A DNA stretch of 64,000 nt from Myxococcota bacterium (lineage in GTDB: Bacteria; Myxococcota_A; UBA9160; SMWR01): positions 117,101 to 181,100 of the forward strand of contig JBCCEW010000010.1 in the NCBI GenBank assembly GCA_039030075.1, read 5' to 3'. The position numbers and the translations under genes are program-made. The notes beneath the pieces were generated by a model, which saw nothing but the letters and a program-made list of their open reading frames with translations, made no database searches and was not told the origin of the DNA. This document shows positions 26,363 through 34,469 of this stretch, one piece after another. Numbering within the stretch: position 1 is the first letter of the stretch; each line of letters opens with the position of its first letter.

Positions 26363-27118
26363 CTACCCCATGTGGGCCTGACCGCCGTCGATGGCGATCG
26401 ATTGGCCGTTCACGTAGCGCGCGCCATCCGAGCAGAGCAGCGCGACGAAGGCACCGATGTCCTCTTCGCACTCGCCCACCCGCTTCATGGGGATGCTGGC
26501 GATGAACTCGGCGGCTTCTTCCGGGTTGTTGTCGATCCACCAGGCCAGGCCCGGCGACTTCGCGTGGGGCAGGATCACGTTCGTGCGGATCCCCTCCTCG
26601 GCCCATTCGCAGGCGGCCGCCCGGGTGAGCGAGCGAATCGCCTCTTTGGTGGCGGCATAGGCGCCGTAGTTCGCCATGTCCCAGCGCTTCGCGGCCGTGG
26701 ACGCGAGGTTGACGATGCTGCCACCGCCCTTCAGGTGGGGCCGACACAGCTTCATGAGCCGGAACGTCGCGAGCGGCCCCGATTCGAGCCCGGCTACGAA
26801 GCGCTCATCGGTCACGTGGTCGAGCGATCCCAACGGCACTTCCTGGGCGTTGTTCACGAGGATGTCGATGGTGCCGAAGCGGGCCACCACTTCGTCCACC
26901 AGTGTCGCCAGACCATCGGCCGACTTCACATCGCACGGAAAGGGGTGCGCTTCGGTTCCGGACTCCGCGAGCAGTTTGCACGTCGCGTCGAGTTTCGAAG
27001 CCGTCCGACCCGACACCGCGATCTTCGCGCCTTCCTTCGCCAGCGCGAGTGCGATCCCCTGCCCCACACCCTGACCCGCGCCCGTAATCAGCGCCACCTT
27101 GCCGTCCACCAGGCCCAT
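26363..27118 (-). CDS. SDR-family oxidoreductase
   Basis: The protein has 251 residues, classical short-chain dehydrogenase length. The nucleotide site is TGAGQGVGQG and the second NAD(P) motif is DILVNNAQE (NNAQ in place of the common NNAG). The catalytic Ser is in IVNLASTAAKR and the catalytic Tyr-Lys is YAATK. SGRT after the second strand suggests NADP rather than NAD. ATG at 27118 follows GGAGGAAAG; the longer frame reaching 27202 is not needed. The substrate cannot be told from sequence; the neighbour with a thioredoxin domain gives no clue. Confidence 0.88.
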   Translation of the reverse strand: MGLVDGKVALITGAGQGVGQGIALALAKEGAKIAVSGRTASKLDATCKLLAESGTEAHPFPCDVKSADGLATLVDEVVARFGTIDILVNNAQEVPLGSLDHVTDERFVAGLESGPLATFRLMKLCRPHLKGGGSIVNLASTAAKRWDMANYGAYAATKEAIRSLTRAAACEWAEEGIRTNVILPHAKSPGLAWWIDNNPEEAAEFIASIPMKRVGECEEDIGAFVALLCSDGARYVNGQSIAIDGGQAHMG

Positions 27119-27432
27119 GCGTCTTTCCTCCGTGCGCCGCCCCCCGGCGGCCGCGCCCCAACGGTCCCTCAACCGAGCGCCTGTGGCCACTTCCTCCCGC
27201 AACGGGCGCTCGAGCGGTCGCCCCAGCGCATTTCACGCGGCCCCCACGGCCTGGAACGAGACGTGCCGTTTCGGTTCGTGAATCGCCCGCTGCCGTCATG
27301 CGCGGCTGATCTTTTCTTGCGCTCTCCCCACCAAACGTGCCTACACTGAGGTCGGTACGGTGCGGAAGGGTGGACCTGACACGCAGCGGCTCCCAAGCGG
27401 GCCCGCCGCGCAACACCCAGGAGCACTGATCC
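27119..27432. other. Divergent gap between SDR and TSP3/dockerin-like gene
   Basis: This 314-base stretch holds the start signals of both flanking genes (GGAGGAAAG on the minus strand near 27126; AGGAG near 27419 on the plus strand). A TTGCGC at 27317 and TACACT at 27342 are 19 bases apart, too far for a convincing promoter. No RNA gene or further coding frame was seen. Confidence 0.4.
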
Positions 27433-27849
27433 ATGAAGCTTCGTGCATCCGCGACGATCTGCTTCGCCCTCTGGTTCGCCCTTCCGTTCGCGTCGACGGC
27501 CGGGCTGGCTCCCGACGCCGATAGCGACGGTGTCCCCGACGTTCTCGACAACTGTTCCACCACGCCCAACGCCGCACCCTTCGACTGCGACACGGACAAG
27601 GACGGCTACGGCAACGCCTGCGATGGCGACTTCGACCAGGACTTCGACGTCGACGGCGTGGACTTCAATCCCGGCTTCCTGAGCGTCTTCACGGGCAGCG
27701 GTCTGCCCTCACCGACCGGCACCGACATGGACTGCGACGGCGATGTCGACGGCAGCGATTTCAACCCGGTCTTCCTCAACCAGTTCACCGGCTCTGGAGC
27801 GCCCGGGCCCTCGGGCCTCAACTGCGCCGGCCAGCCCGGCTGCTGCTGA
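27433..27849 (+). CDS. Secreted calcium-binding protein with thrombospondin-type-3 and dockerin-like repeats
   Basis: The protein has 138 residues. Signal peptide ASATICFALWFALPFASTAG. Then an Asp-rich TSP3-type repeat (DADSDGVPDVLDNC, then DTDKDGYGNACDGD) and two near-identical modules, each ending in FTGSG: DFDVDGVDFNPGFLSVFTGS and DGDVDGSDFNPVFLNQFTGS. The DxDxDG loops are calcium sites, and the paired layout recalls type I dockerin modules. The last residues are GQPGCC. It is secreted and probably calcium-stabilised. Two cohesin-like PEP-CTERM proteins are encoded 2.4-3.6 kb to the right, so an interaction is conceivable but unproven. Confidence 0.7.
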   Translation: MKLRASATICFALWFALPFASTAGLAPDADSDGVPDVLDNCSTTPNAAPFDCDTDKDGYGNACDGDFDQDFDVDGVDFNPGFLSVFTGSGLPSPTGTDMDCDGDVDGSDFNPVFLNQFTGSGAPGPSGLNCAGQPGCC

Positions 27850-27858
27850 CACCCACCC

Positions 27859-27942
27859 ACCGTCCGCCCTCGCGTGCGGGGGACGGTGCGTGAAAGAACG
27901 CGCTGCTGCAGGGAGTCCCGGGCGCCTGCCCGGGGCTCCTTT
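27859..27942. terminator. Strong stem-loops between convergent genes
   Basis: Two stem-loops lie between convergent stops. The first pairs ACCGTCC (27859-27865) with GGACGGT (27881-27887). The second pairs GGAGTCCCGGGC (27912-27923) with GCCCGGGGCTCC (27928-27939), a twelve-pair stem with one T-G pair and a GCCT loop, followed by TTT. The second is a good intrinsic terminator for the gene at 27433; its stem would also work for the opposite gene. Confidence 0.7.
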
Positions 27943-27947
27943 GCGCT

Positions 27948-28718
27948 CTAGGAGCGGCGGCGGAGCGCGACGAGTAGCAGGGCCAGGCCCCCCGCCAGCG
28001 GCGCCAGGCCGAGCGGCTCGGGCATGAAGCGCACGGTCATCGTCGCAAACACCGGCGTCTCGCTGATCGGGCTGCTCGCCACGAGCGTCTGGATACTCCC
28101 AGGCGTCACCAGCTGAATCGTGCCGCCCGAGAACGCCGTGCCGTTGGCGAAGGGCGCCATCACCGAACCCGAGCGCGTGCTCATGGCGCCCATGAAGGTC
28201 GAGACCACCGCGCTTCCGGCGGTCCAGTCGTTGCCGGCGAGGCGCAACTCCTGGCCCGAGAAGGCGCCGTCGACCGTGATCGGCGGCCCGCCAATGCCGA
28301 GGCCCTGGGAGGTCCCGGTGAAGGGGACGAGCCAATCGAAGGGGGTGCCCAACGTCGAGCGGTGGTAGGACGCCAGGCCCAGCACGGGCATGACGCCGCC
28401 GAGGGCGCCGCCCCCGGTCGTGAAGTTGGCGCTGCCGTTGGCGGCGACGATGGTCAGCCGTGACGTGGTTCCCGTCGCGAAGGTGCGGATCACCGTGGTG
28501 TCCACCAGGCTCGACGCGAGCGTGAGGGCGGTGACCGGCCCGCCGCCCTGGCCTCCCGTGACCGAGACCATCACCGGCGGTGACGTGAAGTTCACGGGTC
28601 CGCCGCGGAAGCCTTCGAGGCTGAAGTCGATCTCGGCCGGGACGAGCGCAGCGCTGGCTGCGACGGGAGCCAGAACGAGCGCGAGGATCAGCGCGGCCGT
28701 GCGGGAGAGATGCAGCAT
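27948..28718 (-). CDS. PEP-CTERM-like secreted protein
   Basis: The protein has 256 residues from ATG at 28718. Signal peptide TAALILALVLAPVAASAA. The body is rich in Gly, Thr and Val with predicted beta strands (VNFTSPPVMVSVTGGQGGG, STLGTPFDWLVPFTGTS). The tail is FMPEPLGLAPLAGGLALLL then VALRRRS: a PEP motif, a hydrophobic helix and a basic end, fitting PEP-CTERM sorting. The Shine-Dalgarno is weak; the longer frame to 28853 adds an implausible Arg-rich N-terminus. No enzymatic motif was seen. Confidence 0.75.
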   Translation of the reverse strand: MLHLSRTAALILALVLAPVAASAALVPAEIDFSLEGFRGGPVNFTSPPVMVSVTGGQGGGPVTALTLASSLVDTTVIRTFATGTTSRLTIVAANGSANFTTGGGALGGVMPVLGLASYHRSTLGTPFDWLVPFTGTSQGLGIGGPPITVDGAFSGQELRLAGNDWTAGSAVVSTFMGAMSTRSGSVMAPFANGTAFSGGTIQLVTPGSIQTLVASSPISETPVFATMTVRFMPEPLGLAPLAGGLALLLVALRRRS

Positions 28719-28868
28719 GTCAGGTGGTTTCCGCCTCCGGGCCGCAGTGTGCGGCGGGTGGGGGGCCCCGTCCGCCCCCGGACGGCTTCGGAGCCGTCCA
28801 TCCAGCATCGTAGGTTGCCGTTGGGCTGCCGCACGTGACGCGCGTGTCCCCACGGGGCGTCGCTCGGC

Positions 28869-28913
28869 CTAGACGGCCACGTCCGCCGAGCCGCCGTCGA
28901 TCCGCAGATTCGC
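28869..28913 (-). pseudogene. Remnant copy of the 3' end of an SDR gene
   Basis: These 45 bases encode ANLRIDGGSADVAV and a stop, identical in protein to the last 14 residues of the SDR at 29238. They differ from it at only two of 45 bases (compare 29238-29282). No SDR body precedes it: the sequence diverges immediately beyond. It is best read as a leftover from a tandem duplication or recombination that brought in the small gene at 28939. Confidence 0.65.
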
Positions 28914-28938
28914 CGGAGCCGTTCGAGGGCGTCCCGAA

Positions 28939-29196
28939 TCATCGCCCACGATCGGCCTCGAGCTGCTCGGCGAGCGCGCGGCACCTTTCCCTGGCCCACT
29001 CCGCGTACCGATCGTCCTTGCTCAGGACGTCCGCGTCGGCGCGAAAGTGAGACAGCTCGTGCCAAACGGCTGCGAGCGCGTTGTCGCACTCGTCCACCTC
29101 CCGGGGCCAGGATTCCATCGCGCGCTTCGTATCGATCTCGCCCCGACCAATCTGCTTCAGAAGCCCGACGACCACCTCGACATCTCGTGTGTTCAT
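28939..29196 (-). CDS. Small hypothetical helical protein
   Basis: The protein has 85 residues from ATG at 29196 (MNTRDVEVVVGLLKQIGRGE, then IDTKRAMESWPREVDECDNA). It is mostly charged and helical, without signal peptide or membrane segment. It sits between two copies of an SDR 3' end, so it may have arrived with that duplication. The frame runs open far upstream to 30897, but that part is antisense to the SDR and not credible. The family was not recognised. Confidence 0.55.
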   Translation of the reverse strand: MNTRDVEVVVGLLKQIGRGEIDTKRAMESWPREVDECDNALAAVWHELSHFRADADVLSKDDRYAEWARERCRALAEQLEADRGR

Positions 29197-29237
29197 GGCT
29201 TCGTTCCTCGCTCCGGCAGCGATTCCATCCGCCTCGC

Positions 29238-30041
29238 CTAGACGGCCACGTCCGCCGAGCCCCCGTCGATCCGCAGGTTCGCGCCGTTGATGTAGCCGGC
29301 CTGGCTGCCCGCCAGGAAGGCCACCAGCGCCCCGACCTCCTCGACGCGGCCCGCCCGGGCGCTCGGGTTGGGGAGGAACTCGGCCACGGCCCGCGCCTCG
29401 ATGGCGTCCCAGTCGTCGCCCCAGCCGCGCTTCTCGGCCTGGCGGAGGAAGTGGGCCTTCACCTCGGCGGTGGCCAGGATCCCGGGGCTCACCGTGTTGA
29501 CCGTGATGCCCGTGCCCGTGAGCTCCTTCGCGAGGCCGACGCTCAGGTTGGGAAGGGTCGCCTTCGCCGCGTAGTAGTGCGGCGTGCGGTTGCCCGGCCG
29601 CACCGAGCCCACCGTCCCCACGAAGATCACCCGGCCGAAGCCCCGCTCGCGCATGCCCGGCACCAGGTGCTGCACCAGGCGAACCCCGGACAGCACGTTG
29701 CGCTGGTAGCTCTCGATCCAGTCTTCGCTGTTTCCCTCGAACCAGCCCGGACCGGCTGCGACACCGTAGTTGTTCACGAGGATGTCGACGCCCGCGCCGT
29801 TCGCGGTGACTGCACGCGCAACGTCGTCCGTGCCCGACTCGCTGACGATGTCGCCGACCACCGGGTGGACGTCCAGGCCGGCGTCGCGCAGCACCCCGGC
29901 CTCGCGCTCGGTGACATCGGCCTCGAAGCCGTGGAGCCAGACCCTCGCGCCTTCTTTGGCGAGCACTTCGGCGATGGCCCGCCCGGTGCCCCGGTAGGAC
30001 CCCGTGACCAGCGCCACCCGTTCCTGCAGTCCCAGATCCAT
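29238..30041 (-). CDS. SDR-family oxidoreductase
   Basis: The protein has 267 residues from ATG at 30041, with AAGGAG upstream. The cofactor site TGSYRGTGRA deviates slightly from the common TGxxxGIG. NNYGV replaces NNAG, the catalytic Tyr-Lys lies in HYYAAKA, and INGANLRIDGG is the usual C-terminal motif. The residue after strand two is not acidic (LHGFEAD), so cofactor choice is unclear. The 3' end is duplicated at 28869. Substrate unknown. It is divergent from the PEP-CTERM pair at 30197. Confidence 0.85.
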   Translation of the reverse strand: MDLGLQERVALVTGSYRGTGRAIAEVLAKEGARVWLHGFEADVTEREAGVLRDAGLDVHPVVGDIVSESGTDDVARAVTANGAGVDILVNNYGVAAGPGWFEGNSEDWIESYQRNVLSGVRLVQHLVPGMRERGFGRVIFVGTVGSVRPGNRTPHYYAAKATLPNLSVGLAKELTGTGITVNTVSPGILATAEVKAHFLRQAEKRGWGDDWDAIEARAVAEFLPNPSARAGRVEEVGALVAFLAGSQAGYINGANLRIDGGSADVAV

Positions 30042-30196
30042 CCCGAGGCTCCTTCTCTCCCCCGTCGGACGCGCCAACGGCCCCGCGCACGCTAGCAAGG
30101 AAGCCTGCACGCTCTCCTGCTCCGCGTGGACTTGTCAGAGAATCCGTCGCTGTGTCACCATGCGCCCCGGGAAGGGAAAGGATCTCGAGGTGCGCC

Positions 30197-30829
30197 ATGC
30201 GTGCTCGATCCGTCCTGCTGTTCGCTTTCGCTGTCTGCCTGCCGTTTTCCGCCGGAGCCGCCTCGATCGGCATCAGCTCGGACAAGCTGTTCGTGATGCC
30301 GGGCGAAACCTTCACGATATCCGTCGTCGGAGACACTGCGGGCGAGACGACGTTGAACGTCGTGGCGTTCTTCGAGTTCCAGGGCACCGTCTTCGCGCCC
30401 ACCGGGATCGTGGGCCCGTCGGTACGGGAACCGGATGAAGTGGGAGCCGGCAATCCGAGCGCAGAGCGGCTCACTTCGCTCGACGGCGCGCTCGGCTGGA
30501 ACCGGGCCGGACTGGAAGGGCAATGCAACGGAGACGCCGGCAATCCCTTCGTGTGCCGCGCCTTCGACCAGTTCCCGTCCTTGCCACCCGTTCCCGCCGC
30601 AGACGACATCACCGTAACGGCCACGTTCGAGTTCGAAGCGATCGGCCTCCCGGGCCAGAGCGGCGTCTTCGCGTTCACGGTCGCGAACTGGTTCGACCAG
30701 GCAGGCATCCCCCAGCCCGGAGTCACCGTGACAATCGTCCCCGAGCCGGGCACGGCGGCATTGCTCGGCTTGGGGCTCGCGGGTCTCGCGCGACGCCGGC
30801 GCTCCTCCGACTCTGGAACGGACTCGTGA
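30197..30829 (+). CDS. PEP-CTERM protein with cohesin-like domain (first of tandem pair)
   Basis: The protein has 210 residues. Signal peptide SVLLFAFAVCLPFSAGA. The body (ASIGISSDKLFVMPGETFTI, then a conserved FAPTGIVGPS, AERLTSLDGALGWNRAGLEG and ITVTATFEFEAIGLPGQSG) fits the nine-strand cohesin-like or pilus-adhesin-like sandwich common in PEP-CTERM proteins. Tail: IVPEPGTAALLGLGLAGLAR then RRRSSDSGTDS. ATG at 30197 is supported by GAGG eight bases upstream. Its stop overlaps the GTG start of a close paralogue in GTGA, so both are made together. Confidence 0.8.
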   Translation: MRARSVLLFAFAVCLPFSAGAASIGISSDKLFVMPGETFTISVVGDTAGETTLNVVAFFEFQGTVFAPTGIVGPSVREPDEVGAGNPSAERLTSLDGALGWNRAGLEGQCNGDAGNPFVCRAFDQFPSLPPVPAADDITVTATFEFEAIGLPGQSGVFAFTVANWFDQAGIPQPGVTVTIVPEPGTAALLGLGLAGLARRRRSSDSGTDS

Positions 30830-31452
30830 AGGGCTCTCACGTGGCCCACGGGCTCGTCGCGATCGCAGCTCTCATTCTGGTTCCACTCGCCTCGCACGGC
30901 TCCTCACTCGGCATCACCACCGACAAGCTCACGGTGGTGCCCGGCGAACGGTTCACGATCTCGGTGAGGCTCGTCTCGGATGGAGAGGCGCCAAATCCTC
31001 AGATCAATGCCAGCGCCGCGGTCATTCGATTCCGCTACGACGCGCTGCTCGCCGACCCCACCGGCGTCATCGGGCCGTCGACGCGCGACCCGGACGAGGT
31101 CAATGCGGGCGCGCCCAGCGCCGATCGCCTCACGTCGTTCAACGGTCAGTTCGGCTGGCTTCGCGCGTCCCTCGAGGGCACCTGCGATGGCGCCACCTGC
31201 AGCGCCTTCGACCAGATCACGGCCACTGTCGTGCCCGCCGATGTGTTCACGGCACTTGCCACGATCGAGTTCGAAGCCATTGGGGTCCCGGGTGACGTCG
31301 CAAGCTTCGACTTCTCCCTCAGGTCCTTCAACGGCCTGCGGCTCGAGAGCATCCCCGGCGAGTTCCGCGCCGACGTGACGATCGTCCCCGAGCCGGGTAC
31401 GGCGGCGCTGGTCGCACTGGGCCTGACGGCGCTCGCGCGGAGACGGCGCTAG
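30826..31452 (+). CDS. PEP-CTERM protein with cohesin-like domain (second of tandem pair)
   Basis: The protein has 208 residues, clearly paralogous to its upstream neighbour: SSLGITTDKLTVVPGERFTI, then DPTGVIGPSTRDPDEVNAG, ADRLTSFNGQFGWLRASLEG, ATIEFEAIGVPG and the tail IVPEPGTAALVALGLTALAR-RRR. GTG at 30826 overlaps the preceding stop by four bases (GTGA) with GGA upstream, so translation is coupled. Signal peptide GLVAIAALILVPLASHG. Two similar sandwich domains made from one message suggest paired surface components. No enzymatic motif. Confidence 0.8.
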   Translation: MKGSHVAHGLVAIAALILVPLASHGSSLGITTDKLTVVPGERFTISVRLVSDGEAPNPQINASAAVIRFRYDALLADPTGVIGPSTRDPDEVNAGAPSADRLTSFNGQFGWLRASLEGTCDGATCSAFDQITATVVPADVFTALATIEFEAIGVPGDVASFDFSLRSFNGLRLESIPGEFRADVTIVPEPGTAALVALGLTALARRRR

Positions 31453-31482
31453 GGGAAGAGGCGAAAGCCGCCCGGGGCGCGC

Positions 31483-32553
31483 TCAGCGCGCGTCGCGGGG
31501 CTCGGGCAGGTTTTCGAGGGCGCTGCCCACCACCGGGAGGGTCACTGCGCCGGCCAGCGGCGTCTCCGACACGGGCGAAGCGTCGCCGCGAGCCACGCGC
31601 ATGGCACGTGCCGCCTCGAGGTTCTTCAGGACCTGAAGGTCGGCGTCCCCACCCGCCATCAGCGCCGCTTCGTAGTGGGTGACGGCGGCGTCGTAGTTGC
31701 CCTGCAGCTGGTACAGGTAGGCCAGGTTGTTCTGGGCGCCCTGCTCGTTCCCCGACACGCGGAATGCCTCGAGTGCGTCTTCGAAGCGGCCCTGCATCCC
31801 GAGCGCCATGCCCAGGTTGTTCGAGCGCAGCACTTCGTCGGCGCGGTCGAGCCGCAGCGCCTCGCGCAGCACGCGCTCGGACTTCACGGGCTTGCCGACG
31901 CGCAGGTAGGCGACACCCAGGTTGTTCAGGACCCGTCCGTCGCGGGGATCGAGCTGACGCGCCTTCTCGAGATGCACGATCGCGGCCTCGTGATCGCCGC
32001 GCTGATCGAGGGCGACCCCCAGCGCCGCCTGGGCGTCGACGGATTCGGCGTCGAGGGCGACCGCACGTTCGAGTTCCGCGATACCCGCCTCGAGTTCGCC
32101 GGCGGAGAGCATGGCCAGCCCGAGGCCGACGCGCGCGCTGGCCAGCTCGGCGTCGAGCGCGATCGCGCTCTCGAAGAACGGTCGCGCTCGCTCGGGGTCG
32201 TGCCGCAAGTGGATGAAGCCCAGGCGCACCTGGGGTCGCGGGTCGTCGGGGGCGCGGCGATACGCGGACGCGTAGTCCCAGAGCGCGCCGGCCAGGTTGC
32301 CCGTGGCCAGGGCCTGGTCGCCCCGCTCGAGCTTCTCGTCGATCGTGAGCGGGTTCTCGGCACGCTCGGCCACGGCCGCGGCTTCGGCCTCGGCCAGCCG
32401 GCGTTCTTCGGCTTCGCGGCGTTCTTCGGGCGTGGGGCCGGCGAACCAACTCGACGCGGTCGCACAGCCGAGCCCGGGGCTCACGGCAAGGGCCAGCACC
32501 CAGACACCGCCCATGCGGCGTCCGTGAGCGAGAGCGGCGCGCAAGACTCTCAC
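31483..32553 (-). CDS. tadD: Tad pilus assembly TPR lipoprotein TadD
   Basis: The protein has 356 residues. GTG start after GGGAGGTAG. Lipoprotein signal LALAVSPGLGCATA (lipobox LGC). A charged linker with many Glu and Ala is followed by six or more TPR units (for example GNLAGALWDYASAYRRAPDD, AGIAELERAVALDAE, HEAAIVHLEKARQLDP). In Tad systems TadD is an inner-face outer-membrane lipoprotein that helps pilus assembly, likely with the secretin. It is the last gene of the operon, three bases after tadC. It is longer than many TadD proteins because of the linker and an added C-terminal tail. Confidence 0.82.
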   Translation of the reverse strand: MRVLRAALAHGRRMGGVWVLALAVSPGLGCATASSWFAGPTPEERREAEERRLAEAEAAAVAERAENPLTIDEKLERGDQALATGNLAGALWDYASAYRRAPDDPRPQVRLGFIHLRHDPERARPFFESAIALDAELASARVGLGLAMLSAGELEAGIAELERAVALDAESVDAQAALGVALDQRGDHEAAIVHLEKARQLDPRDGRVLNNLGVAYLRVGKPVKSERVLREALRLDRADEVLRSNNLGMALGMQGRFEDALEAFRVSGNEQGAQNNLAYLYQLQGNYDAAVTHYEAALMAGGDADLQVLKNLEAARAMRVARGDASPVSETPLAGAVTLPVVGSALENLPEPRDAR

Positions 32554-32556
32554 GAA

Positions 32557-33483
32557 CTACCTCCCAGCGCCGGCAAAGTACTGCGCCAGCTGCAAGAAAC
32601 CAGGCCCGACGACGATGATGATCATCGCCACGAAGATGAAGGCCGTGGGGAAGACCATCTTGAGCGGCGCCTTGTTGGCCTGCTCTTCGGCCGACTGGAT
32701 CCGGCGCGTGCGCATTGCGTCCGCGTGCACCCGCAGCGTGTCGGCGAGACCGGTACCGAAGCGCTCGGTCTGGATCAGCATGGAGACCAGCGAGTTCATC
32801 TCGCCCACGCCGGTGCGCTCGGCCAGGCCGCGCAGGGCGTCGGTGGTGCTCTTCCCCGCGCGCGTCTCGAAGACGGCCAGGTCGAACTCAGAGGCCAGGA
32901 TCGGGTAGCTCGGCCGGAAGTCGCGCGCGACGCGCGCCAGGCTGGCGCTCACGCCGAGGCCCGCTTCGACACACACGACCATCAGGTCGAGCGCATCGGG
33001 CAGCGCCAGGATGATCGCCTTCTGTCGCGCCTCGACCTGGCGGTCGAGCCAGATGCGCGGCGCCAACACGCCGATGCACGCCGCCAGACACAGGACGCCC
33101 ACGAGCTGGAACTGGGAGAGCCCCCAGGCACCCGGGATCAGCAGGATCAGCAGCGGCAAGGCCAGCGCCAAAGCGACCCGGCCGCCCATGTAGTTGGCGA
33201 GCGCGGAGTCCTGGCGGAACCCGGCGTGCACGAGCGAGCGACGGAGCGGGTCGGTGACCCCCGCACGACGCCGCGTCAGGTCGCCAGCGAAGGGAGCGAG
33301 GAGCCGTGCGAGCAGGCTCTTGTCCTGGCTCGTGAGGACGCCCTCTTCGTCTTCGATGTCCGTCGCGCTCTCGGGTGCGGCGAGCTGGGCGAGGCGCTTC
33401 TGCTCGGCGGTCTGGCCCAGGCTCGAGACCGCGAGCCCCAGGAAGAGCACGGATCCGAAGACGAGCGCGAGGATCAACCACAT
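32557..33483 (-). CDS. tadC: Tad pilus inner-membrane platform protein TadC
   Basis: The protein has 308 residues of the GspF/TadC family. One N-terminal helix (LILALVFGSVLFLGLAV), a cytoplasmic loop, two helices (about 100-145), the conserved T2SSF domain (ALPDALDLMVVCVEAGLGVS, then ERTGVGEMNSLVSMLIQ, ERFGTGLADTLRVHADAM) and a last helix (FIFVAMIIIVVGPGFLQL). With TadB it forms the inner-membrane platform on which the TadA ATPase works. Four bases separate it from the tadB stop upstream. Confidence 0.92.
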   Translation of the reverse strand: MWLILALVFGSVLFLGLAVSSLGQTAEQKRLAQLAAPESATDIEDEEGVLTSQDKSLLARLLAPFAGDLTRRRAGVTDPLRRSLVHAGFRQDSALANYMGGRVALALALPLLILLIPGAWGLSQFQLVGVLCLAACIGVLAPRIWLDRQVEARQKAIILALPDALDLMVVCVEAGLGVSASLARVARDFRPSYPILASEFDLAVFETRAGKSTTDALRGLAERTGVGEMNSLVSMLIQTERFGTGLADTLRVHADAMRTRRIQSAEEQANKAPLKMVFPTAFIFVAMIIIVVGPGFLQLAQYFAGAGR

Positions 33484-33487
33484 ACGC

Positions 33488-34459
33488 CTAGACCTCGATT
33501 TGCGCCATGCGGCGGCTGATCACGAACCCCATCACGACCAATGCGAAGGCGATCGAGGCCATGATCAGGCCGGCTGTGGTCCCGAACAAGGGCTGGACGT
33601 AGGCGCGACCGCCCTCGCCGCCGCAAGTCACGAGCATCGCGACCATCACGAAGGGCATGCTGGCCAGCAGATTCGCCGAGGCGCGCCCGATCGAGGTGAG
33701 CGCCCGCACCTTCCCGTAGAGCGAGAAGCGCTCGCGGATCAGGTAGCCGAGCTTCTCGAGCACCTCGGCGAGGTTGCCGCCCGTCTCACGCTGGATCGAG
33801 ATCGCGGTGATGAAGAACGGCAGATCGCCGGCCTCGGTGCGGTAGGTGAGGTTTTCGAGCGCGATGCGCAGCTCCTGACCGAGCTTCACCTCTTCGGCCA
33901 CCTGCGCGAACTCGGAGCCGATCGGGTCGGCGAGCTCGTCGCCCACCATCTGAAAGGCGAAGGTCAGCGAGTGGCCCGAGCGCATGGCGCGGGTCATGAG
34001 CTCTAGGGCCTCGGGGAACTGCTCCTCGAACTTCGCCGTGCGCCGCATTCGCAGCTGGCGGATGCGCACCAGCGGAATCAGACCGGCGGCCAGGCCAGGC
34101 AGCGCCACGGTGGGGCTCGCGGTGAGCAGCGTCAGCAGCACCCACATCCCGAAGCTCAGCAGGATGCAGAGGAAGACGAAGCGTCCCGGCGCGATCGTCA
34201 TGCCAGCCTGGTAGAGGCGGCGCTCGAGGCGTGTGGTCCAGGGCAGGCGCCCCAGCATCGAGAGGCGACTCTCGCCGCCCCCGCGGAGGATCGAATCCTC
34301 GTCCTCGACCTCGGGGCTCTGGATGCCCATCGCCATCTTCTGCAAGCGCTTGCGTGCGGTGGCGCGATTGCCCGAGCGTCGCTCCTGGAGCAAGAGCGCC
34401 ACGCCTTCCACCGCCAGGAAGGCGGCGAGGAAGATCAACACGTAGAGCATGGGAGGCAT
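33488..34459 (-). CDS. tadB: Tad pilus inner-membrane platform protein TadB
   Basis: The protein has 323 residues. ATG at 34459 follows GAGGAGA; the longer frame to 34609 lies inside tadA and is rejected. N-terminal helix (YVLIFLAAFLAVEGVALLL), two helices near 110-145, then the T2SSF domain (EEQFPEALELMTRAMRSGHS, AFQMVGDELADPIGSEF, ETGGNLAEVLEKLGYLIRER) and two C-terminal helices. Partner of TadC in the platform. It is read with tadA, ten bases apart. Confidence 0.92.
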   Translation of the reverse strand: MPPMLYVLIFLAAFLAVEGVALLLQERRSGNRATARKRLQKMAMGIQSPEVEDEDSILRGGGESRLSMLGRLPWTTRLERRLYQAGMTIAPGRFVFLCILLSFGMWVLLTLLTASPTVALPGLAAGLIPLVRIRQLRMRRTAKFEEQFPEALELMTRAMRSGHSLTFAFQMVGDELADPIGSEFAQVAEEVKLGQELRIALENLTYRTEAGDLPFFITAISIQRETGGNLAEVLEKLGYLIRERFSLYGKVRALTSIGRASANLLASMPFVMVAMLVTCGGEGGRAYVQPLFGTTAGLIMASIAFALVVMGFVISRRMAQIEV

Positions 34460-34469
34460 GGCGGTCTCC

